Source: Oribacterium sp. (GTDB lineage Bacteria > Bacillota_A > Clostridia > Lachnospirales > Lachnospiraceae). Taken from it: a stretch of 10,895 nt of DNA. Where the stretch lies: the NCBI GenBank assembly GCA_017940955.1, contig JAGAXP010000237.1:1-10895 (forward strand), in the 5' to 3' direction. Positions 1 to 6,199 of the stretch are shown piece after piece. Below the pieces are notes generated by a model, which saw only the letters and a program-made list of their open reading frames with translations, was not told the DNA's origin and searched no databases. How positions within the stretch are numbered: position 1 is the stretch's first letter; the number at the start of each line of letters is the position of its first letter. The translations under genes were made by a program, and so were the position numbers.

Positions 1-134
1 CCATAGGGCTCCAGCAGCGCCTGAACCTTATCTATCTCATCCTTTATAAAAAAATGACCTTTTTTTATTTCTTCGCTCCCGTCTTCTTTTATTTCTATGT
101 TTTCTTCTTTTATTCCAATGTTTTCATCCGTCAT
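1..134 (-). CDS. N-terminal fragment of an unidentified protein, cut by the window edge
   Basis: An open frame starts at ATG 134-132 and runs off the left edge, giving about 44 residues. I do not recognise the protein. The visible part is acidic and lysine-rich. It contains a tandem seven-residue repeat (ENIGIKE then ENIEIKE, about residues 4-17), then an amphipathic stretch near KDEIDKVQALLEPYG that looks like the start of a folded domain. The start is uncertain. ATG 134 has only a weak GGGA in front, whereas an in-frame GTG at 158-156 would add RFWFTGI but sits only one base after a GGAGG. An in-frame stop at 173-171 limits extension. No function is assigned. Confidence 0.55.
   Translation of the reverse strand, partial: MTDENIGIKEENIEIKEDGSEEIKKGHFFIKDEIDKVQALLEPY
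86..127 (-). repeat. Tandem 21-bp repeat (two copies) inside the edge gene
   Basis: Two adjacent 21-bp units, 86-106 and 107-127, agree at about 18 of 21 positions. They encode the heptapeptides ENIEIKE and ENIGIKE on the minus strand. The unit length is a multiple of three, so copy-number change would keep the reading frame. It forms a charged N-terminal extension. Confidence 0.6.
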
Positions 135-435
135 AATTCCCGTGAACCAGAATCTCACGCCTCCGTATAATCATCACATTAATTAACAGAACTACTACAA
201 GTATACATTATTGAATAAAAAAGAAAAACCCAAAGCGTATTCTCCCTGACACCTAAGTCAATGCTTCCACATCCAATTTTGAGGAGGAACATCAGGAATA
301 CCAGCGGATCACCGCGAACTAAAGCCTATAGCACTAAGAGGCAGTTGTCCGTATGATTAATTCATCCGGACAACTGCCCCTTCATTTTTCACCTGAATAT
401 TTTTTTACTAAGCTTCATCTAAGCAGATCATATAC
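135..435. other. Intergenic gap with a degenerate 3' end of a lost plus-strand gene
   Basis: No intact gene is visible in these 301 bases. On the plus strand, after a stop at 254-256, an open stretch from 257 to a TAA at 314-316 has a coding look, ending EEEHQEYQRITAN. It is followed 20 bases later by a good terminator in the same direction. The simplest reading is the leftover 3' end and terminator of a plus-strand gene whose body was removed by rearrangement; this is inference. A possible weak -10 (TATACT, minus strand, 205-200) might serve the edge gene, but no convincing -35 accompanies it. Confidence 0.35.
336..389 (+). terminator. Rho-independent terminator
   Basis: A hairpin has arms 336-351 and 367-382. 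The core GCAGTTGTCCG / CGGACAACTGC is a perfect 11-bp match, extended by further pairs with one mismatch, and the loop is 15 nt. On the plus strand it is followed by CATTTTTC, so it fits best as the terminator of the lost plus-strand gene. It also lies 54 bases past the tctA stop, so the stem could end the minus-strand operon too, although the minus-side U-run is poor. Confidence 0.7.
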
Positions 436-1941
436 TTATAAAGCACTTACTGTATGTGAGGCTTTCTTCTTTTTTACAGCATCTGAAACGTACGGCCAGC
501 ATACTGAGAAAACTGCAAGACCCAGGAAAAGAAGTGACAGTGGTCTTGTGAAAAACTCAGCATAACTTCCATGAGCATAGCTTACACCCTTACGGAAATA
601 TGACTCGAGGTCATCTGAAAGGATAAATGCAAGTACGAGAGGACTAAGTGATACTCCTGCAATGTTAAGGAAGATAGCAAGGAAGCATAATCCCAGCATT
701 ACAAAAATATTGAACTCTGTATTGGATACTCCATATGCTCCGATATAACAGATGGTCAGAATAACGCTGTACAGAAAGTGATATGGTATCTTCAGTATCA
801 ATGGGAGCCATCTCTTAAATATAACCTGAAGCAGAAAGGTCACCACAGCGCTCACCAGAACGCAGGCAAATACCAGATATGCGAGGTCCGGCTGCTGGGT
901 CATAAAGAGAGGTCCGGCCTGAAGGCCATGTATGGTAAGTCCTGCAATCAGCATTGCCGTAATACCGTCACCCGGGATACCAAGTGCCATCATCGGAATG
1001 AGCGCACCGCCGAGAGAAGCATTGTTTGAGGTTTCCGATGCCCATATACCCTCATCACAGCCGTTACCGAATTCCTCAGGATGTTTGCTTGAGGCCTTAG
1101 CCTGACCGTAGGCAACCATGTTGGAGATACCTGATCCCATACCTGGAAGAAAACCGATCCAGAGTCCGATAAAAAATGACCTTATTATCGTCGGAAGGTT
1201 TCTGACCACATCTGCCATACCTATACCAAAGCCCTTAAGGTCAGTCTTCTTAACCTCAGGAAGTTTTCCCTGATCCTTGGCGTAATCCCTGATAACCTGA
1301 CAGAGAGCAAACATTCCAAGCATCTGACATACTGTAGATATACCGGAGTCAAGATAATGTGTGCCGAATGTATATCTCGCCACACCTGTTATAGGATCCA
1401 TTCCGAAACATCCGAGCAGAAGTCCTATTCCTGCCGCGAGGATTCCCTTCCAGATACTACCCTTGGAGAGTGCCGCAACAAGAGTGATGGCACAGAAGCA
1501 GAGAGAGAAATATTCCCATGGGCCAAGCATCAAAGCAAAATCAGCAATGATTGGTGACAGTACCGTTGCAATAAGAACTGAAGCAACCGTTCCAAAAAAA
1601 GATGCCGTCATGCCTATTGCAAGAGCCTGGGACGCCTTACCGTTCCTGGTCATGGGAAAACCATCAAAGCAGGTAGCTATGGCTGAGCTGGAACCCGGAA
1701 TGCCGATAAGCACCGCTGATATAAATGTTCCCGACACACCACCTATCCACATAGCAAGAAGTATGATGAAAGAGGTATTGGTAGACAGTCCAAAGGTAAC
1801 CGGAAGCAGCAGCGAAATACCCAGTGTTGCCGAAAGCCCCGGAATGGCACCAAATATGATGCCTATGATAACAACGCCTACAATGAGCAAAAGGTTCAAA
1901 GGCTGCAGGCATAGCAAGAGTCCCGAAAGATAATATGACAT
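436..1941 (-). CDS. tctA: Tripartite tricarboxylate transporter, large membrane subunit TctA
   Basis: This is the large, many-spanning permease subunit of a tripartite tricarboxylate transporter (TTT). In this family it moves an organic acid handed over by the TctC binding protein, using an ion gradient. At 501 residues it is the usual length. The family's conserved glycine/proline blocks are visible: GAIPGLSATLG (31-41), IPGSSSAIATCFDGFPM (81-97), FLPGMGSG (264-271), ETSNNASLGGALIP (303-316), GIPGDG (321-326) and HGLQAGP (338-344). Hydrophobic segments fill most of the rest, with a short basic tail KKKK near 490. The ATG at 1941 has an excellent GGAGGAG three bases upstream that overlaps the tctB stop region (9-base gap), so the two are translationally linked. 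It is the last gene of the operon. The substrate cannot be read from the sequence. Confidence 0.95.
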   Translation of the reverse strand: MSYYLSGLLLCLQPLNLLLIVGVVIIGIIFGAIPGLSATLGISLLLPVTFGLSTNTSFIILLAMWIGGVSGTFISAVLIGIPGSSSAIATCFDGFPMTRNGKASQALAIGMTASFFGTVASVLIATVLSPIIADFALMLGPWEYFSLCFCAITLVAALSKGSIWKGILAAGIGLLLGCFGMDPITGVARYTFGTHYLDSGISTVCQMLGMFALCQVIRDYAKDQGKLPEVKKTDLKGFGIGMADVVRNLPTIIRSFFIGLWIGFLPGMGSGISNMVAYGQAKASSKHPEEFGNGCDEGIWASETSNNASLGGALIPMMALGIPGDGITAMLIAGLTIHGLQAGPLFMTQQPDLAYLVFACVLVSAVVTFLLQVIFKRWLPLILKIPYHFLYSVILTICYIGAYGVSNTEFNIFVMLGLCFLAIFLNIAGVSLSPLVLAFILSDDLESYFRKGVSYAHGSYAEFFTRPLSLLFLGLAVFSVCWPYVSDAVKKKKASHTVSAL

Positions 1942-1950
1942 ACTCTCCTC

Positions 1951-2415
1951 CTATCCAAAAATAAGTCCTGAAGGAAGCTTAATCTGAAATCCAATCACAA
2001 ACATTCCATACAGAAAAGCAGTAACCGCAAGGCTGATGATAACATTTTGCCACCACTTAACTTCCTCATCACCCTTTAAGGTGTTCACAAAAGCAAACAT
2101 TGCAAAAGGTGTGGTAATCAAAAATCCTAAAAGAGTCAAAGCTATGCCGTAAAGCACCAGTTCGAGATATGCAAATGTTATCTTCCTGACGCCTCCAGCA
2201 GGAAAGTACGGTTTCTCCACCGACTTGTCTCTGAGCCCCTGCAGAATGAGCATTACTGAGCTGAAAAGTATCAGCGCAAGTGCCACATACGGCATCATCC
2301 TTGGGCCCGGCTCTATGAGGTTAGGAATCTCTCTTAGCTTTTGAGTCTGGATATAGAAAAAAATCACTGCAATGATCCCGACTATTCCTGTTATAGTATT
2401 TCGCTTTAATTTCAT
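1951..2415 (-). CDS. tctB: Tripartite tricarboxylate transporter, small membrane subunit TctB
   Basis: This is the small, poorly conserved four-helix subunit of the TTT transporter, which partners TctA in the membrane. Hydrophobic segments lie at roughly residues 8-23, 43-60, 81-105 and 121-140. The motif LIEPGPRMMPY after the first helix is the typical TctB loop (usually GxGFFP-like in the family). I place the start at ATG 2415 (MKLKRNTITG, 154 residues), because the upstream in-frame ATG at 2427 overlaps the ribosome binding site GGAGG (2425-2421) and lies in the arm of an intercistronic hairpin. ATG 2418 is an equal alternative. It sits between tctC (67 bases away) and tctA (9 bases), the usual C-B-A order. 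Confidence 0.9.
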   Translation of the reverse strand: MKLKRNTITGIVGIIAVIFFYIQTQKLREIPNLIEPGPRMMPYVALALILFSSVMLILQGLRDKSVEKPYFPAGGVRKITFAYLELVLYGIALTLLGFLITTPFAMFAFVNTLKGDEEVKWWQNVIISLAVTAFLYGMFVIGFQIKLPSGLIFG

Positions 2416-2425
2416 CATTACCTCC

Positions 2426-2471
2426 ATGAGTCATGTATAATCTTTTTCCATAAAACCGGTATATGACTCAT
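2426..2471 (-). promoter_or_regulatory. Intercistronic stem-loop between tctC and tctB
   Basis: Perfect 9-bp arms ATGAGTCAT (2426-2434) and ATGACTCAT (2463-2471) enclose a loop of about 28 nt, with a few further pairs possible. In the minus-strand mRNA the second arm ends immediately before the GGAGG of tctB. It has no U-run, so it is unlikely to be a full terminator. By position it could stabilise the tctC message or dampen tctB translation, giving more binding protein than permease; this is inference. Confidence 0.55.
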
Positions 2472-2482
2472 CTGTTAATGTA

Positions 2483-3568
2483 TCAGTCGTTTACCTTTAT
2501 GCCGAGATATTCACTTACTTCAATTTCAGCCTGGTACTCTGCATCTCTGATCTCAACTGACTCAGCAAGATCATGCCACTCAGGGATATGTCCTACCGAT
2601 ACAAGTCCGTCATGACAGTCCTTATCGTTGTAGATTTTCTCAAGAGCTGCGTTCATCTTCTCCACCTGAGCCTGATCCATACCTGCCGGTCCGTAAACAT
2701 AGTGCTTTACATTCCAGTAAAGATCCTCATAGCCCTGCTCCTGAATAGTCTTATAGTTATCAGGAAGCGTTGCATCATAATCAGAGATCTTCAGTCCGTC
2801 ACCTGCGATAGTTGCGATAACCTTTAACTTTCCGGCTGCCTCGTACTCCTTGGCATTACCGATTCCGGCAAATCCCAAATCGATAAATCCGCCGGCAAGG
2901 GCTGTGAGTCGGTCTGATTCTGATGATGCCTCCACAGCATTGAACTGAATGTCCGCTGTCTTCTGGATACGTCCAAACTGCATGGTATTGTTGCCGGAGT
3001 TAGGCATTCCTGCATTAAGCTTTCCCGGATTTGCCTTTGCATACTCCACAAGCTCCTGAAAGGTGTTGTACGGAGCATTGGCAGGGGCACAGAGTGCAGA
3101 AAATCCGTTATCATCCATGGCTGCAATGAGTGTCAGATCCTCCTTGGGATTAACGTCTGAGTTTCCGGTGATCCACTGGATATTCAAGGCTGCTGTGGCA
3201 AGTGTGATGGTTGTTCCGTCAGGCTTTGCGTTGGCAACTGTCTGGTGTCCTACAGTATTGGAATCATAATTTGTAACTGTGTTTGTAAGCCCGAGATCCC
3301 TTGTCATGGCCTCAGACATATATCGTATGGCAAGGTCTGATCCGCCGCCTGCCTTGCCTGGTACAACCCAGGTGATGGTCTCACCGGTTGGGAAACCGTA
3401 ATCCTCTTCTGATGTTTCAGCCGAAGCTTCTGTTCCGGCAGCAGTTGTTGCCGCCTCCTGTGCCTTTGTTTCCTGAGCCTTAGTCTCAGGTGTCTGTGAT
3501 GATCCACAGGCTGTTGCTCCCATAGCCATAAGAGCTGCCATAATGATGGCCAATGTACGTTTTTTCAT
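2483..3568 (-). CDS. tctC: TTT transporter solute-binding lipoprotein TctC (Bug family)
   Basis: This is the extracytoplasmic binding protein that captures the substrate and delivers it to TctA/TctB. The mature part shows the Bug/TctC signature: ITWVVPGKAGGGSDLAIRYM near residues 65-84, the first ligand-binding loop, then AKPDGTTITLA and a C-terminal YVYGPAGM segment. I start at ATG 3568 because AAGGAGG lies eight bases upstream. This gives 361 residues with a signal peptide MKKRTLAIIMAALMAMGATA followed by Cys21, a lipid anchor typical of Gram-positive binding proteins. A 35-residue low-complexity linker rich in Glu, Thr and Ala, with a repeated ETKAQ, follows the Cys. An upstream in-frame ATG at 3664 lacks a ribosome site and would bury the signal peptide. 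The substrate is unknown; the co-transcribed enolase-superfamily enzyme suggests an acid it acts on. Confidence 0.93.
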   Translation of the reverse strand: MKKRTLAIIMAALMAMGATACGSSQTPETKAQETKAQEAATTAAGTEASAETSEEDYGFPTGETITWVVPGKAGGGSDLAIRYMSEAMTRDLGLTNTVTNYDSNTVGHQTVANAKPDGTTITLATAALNIQWITGNSDVNPKEDLTLIAAMDDNGFSALCAPANAPYNTFQELVEYAKANPGKLNAGMPNSGNNTMQFGRIQKTADIQFNAVEASSESDRLTALAGGFIDLGFAGIGNAKEYEAAGKLKVIATIAGDGLKISDYDATLPDNYKTIQEQGYEDLYWNVKHYVYGPAGMDQAQVEKMNAALEKIYNDKDCHDGLVSVGHIPEWHDLAESVEIRDAEYQAEIEVSEYLGIKVND

Positions 3569-3589
3569 TTTTAATTCCTCCTTAAATAT

Positions 3590-3611
3590 AGAGAGTCTGT
3601 GTCTGCTCTCT
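3590..3611 (-). promoter_or_regulatory. Small hairpin in the leader between the enzyme gene and tctC
   Basis: The arms AGAGAG (3590-3595) and CTCTCT (3606-3611) flank a 10-nt loop, just upstream of the tctC ribosome site. The 113-base gap between the enzyme stop and tctC also has a direct repeat CAAAAGTA (near 3623 and 3645). No convincing separate promoter is seen, so tctC is probably read from the operon promoter. The hairpin could act in mRNA processing. Evidence is weak. Confidence 0.3.
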
Positions 3612-3681
3612 TGTTTTATCTGCAAAAGTACTATGATGTTGATTTCAAAAGTATTTGTCACCAACCGATGCTATGTATGTT

Positions 3682-4821
3682 TCAATCCGGAAGATATATG
3701 GTCTTCGACTCAAGATAGCCAAGCTTCTCTATCTTCTCCAGATCCATACGTACAGGTATGCCGTTGATATCCGTCCTCACAAAGCACTTTCCGTCATGCA
3801 TTTCCGGAACATTGAGCATTAATTCATGAACCGGTTCCGATATCGGTGCATGGAACTCGATCCTTTCATCCTCCCCGTAAAGGCAGCCGAAGGAAGCATT
3901 ATAAGCAGTACGCCCTCCGGACTGGAACTCAAGTCCCGCCTCACGGCACATGTCTCTGATCTTTAACAAATCATCTATCCTGGTCATGCGCCCGAGCGAT
4001 GGCTGCAGTATATCAACTCCCTTTTCGATATAGATTTCATACATGTAGGAAATCCTCATGGACTCTCCGGCTGAAATCTTCTGCTTAACTCCCATCTCCT
4101 TCATCCTTTTGATACCGTTAAAATCAGATGAATGTATAGGCTCCTCAAACCATTCAAGATCATATGGCTCTGCCAGGCGTGCAAACTTCACAGCATCCTC
4201 AACACTCCATCTCTGGTTTGCATCCACTGCAATGCCAATGTTACTGCCTACTGCTTTACGAACCTTCTCGATACGTCTTAAATCACGTTCCATGTTGACC
4301 CCCTTATCGCTGCCAACCTTGAACTTTACTGTGGTAAATCCTTCTGAGACATATCTCTGCATATCCTCTACCAGTTCTTCATCTGAGAGGAGAATGCTAC
4401 CGCCGCCCTTGTAGGCTGCTGCCCAATCCTTTTCCGCTCCCAGAAATCTGTGAATCGGTTTCTCCGCTCTTTGTGAAAGTATGTCCAGCATCAGGAGATC
4501 CGCTGTGCCTACATTAACAGCGGGGCCGGACTGAAAACCGGCATTTCTCACCTGCCAGTAAAGGGTATCCCTCCACTCGTTATAGCTTTTGACTCCTCCG
4601 TTAAGCAGCTTCGGGAGCATTTCTTTTACAAAGGCCCTTGTGACTGTGTAATGCGCTGTTGCTCCGGTGTCATCCGACAGCTCCAGATAGCCTTGTTCCG
4701 GGATAAACTGTCCAAATCCACCTGTTCCATCCTGGAATGGTTTCGGCAGCGGGATAGGTCTGAAATTATAGTAGACGGCCTTGGTAAACCGTATCTTATC
4801 TTCAAAATTGAATGAATTCAT
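3682..4821 (-). CDS. Enolase-superfamily enzyme (mandelate racemase/muconate lactonizing-like)
   Basis: Members abstract the proton alpha to a carboxylate using a Mg2+-bound enediolate, then racemise, dehydrate or cycloisomerise the substrate. The 379-residue length is normal. The N-terminal capping domain spans about 1-130 and the barrel follows. Visible active-site elements are the KxK motif at K166/K168 (TVKFKVG) and the metal ligands D200 (VDANQRW), E226 (FEEP) and E253 (SAGES). The usual His-Asp dyad is not seen: the QPD segment reads ILQPSLGR (271-278), and the strand that normally carries the His reads EFQSGGRTAYNASFG (298-312). This argues against a classic mandelate racemase or aldarate dehydratase and leaves the reaction open. 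ATG 4821 follows a GGGAGGACTC ribosome site. It is the first gene of the transporter operon and divergent from the regulator, so it presumably acts on the imported acid. Confidence 0.88.
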   Translation of the reverse strand: MNSFNFEDKIRFTKAVYYNFRPIPLPKPFQDGTGGFGQFIPEQGYLELSDDTGATAHYTVTRAFVKEMLPKLLNGGVKSYNEWRDTLYWQVRNAGFQSGPAVNVGTADLLMLDILSQRAEKPIHRFLGAEKDWAAAYKGGGSILLSDEELVEDMQRYVSEGFTTVKFKVGSDKGVNMERDLRRIEKVRKAVGSNIGIAVDANQRWSVEDAVKFARLAEPYDLEWFEEPIHSSDFNGIKRMKEMGVKQKISAGESMRISYMYEIYIEKGVDILQPSLGRMTRIDDLLKIRDMCREAGLEFQSGGRTAYNASFGCLYGEDERIEFHAPISEPVHELMLNVPEMHDGKCFVRTDINGIPVRMDLEKIEKLGYLESKTIYLPD

Positions 4822-4842
4822 GAGTCCTCCCTTGAAATCCTC

Positions 4843-4864
4843 AGTTTAATGCATTTATTAAACT
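4843..4864. promoter_or_regulatory. AT-rich inverted repeat upstream of the enzyme gene
   Basis: AGTTTAAT (4843-4850) and ATTAAACT (4857-4864) are perfect 8-bp arms with a 6-bp centre GCATTT. The repeat lies 22 bases upstream of the enzyme start codon. It could be an operator or a leader hairpin for the operon. Only its position supports a role. Confidence 0.4.
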
Positions 4865-4910
4865 CTTAAATTTTTTGCTTTTTTTATTTGATTTTCATCT
4901 GACAGTTGTG

Positions 4911-4916
4911 ATTATA
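4911..4916 (-). promoter_or_regulatory. Possible -10 box for the enzyme-tctCBA operon
   Basis: The minus strand reads TATAAT at 4916-4911, about 90 bases upstream of the enzyme start. At 17 bp spacing the -35 position reads only GCGAAA, a poor match, so expression would be expected to need an activator. That fits the divergent regulator and the TTGCACAA boxes upstream of this box (inference). Confidence 0.4.
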
Positions 4917-4946
4917 TTGAAAACGCAAACAGATTTCGCTTCAAAA

Positions 4947-5013
4947 TTGCACAATTAATATTAATATTTTGGTTGTTTTGCACAAGCATTTCATCATATA
5001 ATGAATTGCGCAT
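4947..5013. promoter_or_regulatory. Repeated TTGCACAA boxes, candidate regulator binding sites
   Basis: TTGCACAA occurs at 4947-4954 and again at 4978-4985, 31 bp apart (about three helical turns). A related TTGCGCAT lies at 5006-5013. The box is nearly palindromic (TTGNNCAA). They sit between the divergent genes, upstream of the minus-strand -10 and around the plus-strand promoter candidate. A dimeric Fis-type HTH protein such as the neighbouring regulator would bind sites of this kind; the assignment is inference. Confidence 0.45.
4973..5002 (+). promoter_or_regulatory. Candidate sigma-70-type promoter of the regulator gene
   Basis: A perfect TATAAT at 4997-5002 has TTGTTT at 4973-4978 with an 18-bp spacer. 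The start of transcription would fall near 5009, leaving a leader of about 75 bases before ATG 5084. The second TTGCACAA box lies inside the spacer, which suggests autorepression. No sigma-54-type GG-N10-GC element is seen. Confidence 0.45.
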
Positions 5014-5083
5014 GATTTATTTCAATGGGATATTTCATTTTGAAACGATGTAATGGATATAAAATCAGAAAGGACTGCTCCCT

Positions 5084-6199
5084 ATGAACTTTAAGCAAAG
5101 TGATATAGTACTTCTCCACGGAGACCCCGCAGTAGCAAACTTTGATATGTTGGAGAAATTGTTTGTGGACTTACGTCCGGAGCTTGATAAAGCAAGAGTT
5201 TACGCCAGATCCTCGAGTCCTGTTCTGATAGAGGCCGGTGCGGGACCTGAACTTGAGATGCTCGCTCAGGCAATACATAACGGAAGTGACAGAAAGGGTC
5301 AGTCCTATGCATTCATATCACTCTCCGGCACTACAAACGAAGATCAGAACCGACTGCTTTTCGGAGACCCGAGAATGAACCGGCAGGGAGCTATCCTTGA
5401 CAGCAATCATGGTACTCTCATGATCCAGGGTATAGATAAACTGACTCTCCCTATGCAGTCTCAGCTTGCCAGAGTGATCCGTACCAAAAGAGTGATGAGT
5501 CAGACAAACTACTCCCAGTATCGCTATGTGGACGTAAGAATCATCGGTTGTACGTCAAAAAATCTGACGAAGCTCCGAAATCAGTTTTTATTCCGCTCGG
5601 ACCTCCTTTTTACCTTCAGGGCTTTGAGACTCCGTATCCCTAAACTTAAGGATCGTCCAAACGATGTGACCAATATGCTGGACTTTTACTTTAATGATTT
5701 CAACGCTCAGTATAAAACGCATCACACCTTAACAAAAAATGCCAGAGATATCATCATTAACTACCCATGGGAAAGTACTATCTCACAACTGTCTGCCTTT
5801 TGCGAAAGGATGATTCTCACAGCACCTGAGTCCACAATTAACGGAGCTTATGTAAGTTCCCTTCTGGAGGAGCTTTATGAGCAGGATTCTGCAATCTATG
5901 ATTCTGTACCTTCGGATGAAGAAAAAATCCGGGAGAAAGTATTGCCGAGAAGCCTTTCGGATCATTTTGAAGCCTCAGGTTCAAAAACTCTTACAACATC
6001 AAAGAACAGTGATAGATTTTATACGCGGGACATTACCGGAGCCGTGCCTGAAAGCAATGATGTATACAGAGATCTCATCGTCAGATGTCTGAGAGAAAAC
6101 AAGGGAAACAGAAAGTTAACTGCAGCACAGCTTGGCATAAGCACCACAACCTTATGGCGCAAACTGAAGTATTACCACCTGGATGAATGGGATTACTGA
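5084..6199 (+). CDS. Fis-type regulator with a degenerate sigma-54 AAA+ domain
   Basis: This is probably the transcriptional regulator of the divergent enzyme-transporter operon. Residues 27-245 clearly derive from the AAA+ domain of sigma-54 enhancer-binding proteins: LAQAIH after the P-loop region (60-65), FISL, LLFGDP, GTLMIQGIDKLTLPMQSQLARVI (110-132), YVDVRIIGCTSKNL and FRSDLLFTFRALRLRIPKLKDRPNDV. The working parts are missing. The P-loop region reads EAGAGPELE with Leu57 where the Walker A lysine belongs. The Walker B TLFLDEI reads TLMIQGI (111-117). There is no GAFTGA loop. Residues 327-369 form a Fis-type helix-turn-helix (AAQLGISTTTLWRKL). The N-terminus is short (about 25 residues) with no obvious sensor domain. 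AAAGGA lies nine bases before ATG 5084. It cannot be expected to hydrolyse ATP or open sigma-54 promoters, and more likely works with the main sigma factor. Confidence 0.85.
   Translation: MNFKQSDIVLLHGDPAVANFDMLEKLFVDLRPELDKARVYARSSSPVLIEAGAGPELEMLAQAIHNGSDRKGQSYAFISLSGTTNEDQNRLLFGDPRMNRQGAILDSNHGTLMIQGIDKLTLPMQSQLARVIRTKRVMSQTNYSQYRYVDVRIIGCTSKNLTKLRNQFLFRSDLLFTFRALRLRIPKLKDRPNDVTNMLDFYFNDFNAQYKTHHTLTKNARDIIINYPWESTISQLSAFCERMILTAPESTINGAYVSSLLEELYEQDSAIYDSVPSDEEKIREKVLPRSLSDHFEASGSKTLTTSKNSDRFYTRDITGAVPESNDVYRDLIVRCLRENKGNRKLTAAQLGISTTTLWRKLKYYHLDEWDY

Noticed and set aside
353..565. Plus-strand 70-residue ORF starting in the terminator loop
   Set aside because: It starts inside the hairpin loop, has no ribosome site, and most of it is antisense to the tctA 3' end.
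1361..1933. Plus-strand 190-residue ORF opposite tctA
   Set aside because: It lies wholly antisense to a clear TctA with conserved motifs, and its composition is that of a shadow frame.
4965..4990. Sigma-54 (-24/-12) promoter in the divergent region
   Set aside because: GG at 4971 and GC at 4980 are only 7 bases apart instead of 10, and no other GG-N10-GC match to TGGCAC-N5-TTGC was seen. The regulator also lacks GAFTGA.
5040..5065. TTGAAA followed by TATAAA as the regulator promoter
   Set aside because: The spacing is only 12 bp (14 bp to TAAAAT), too short for a sigma-70-type promoter.
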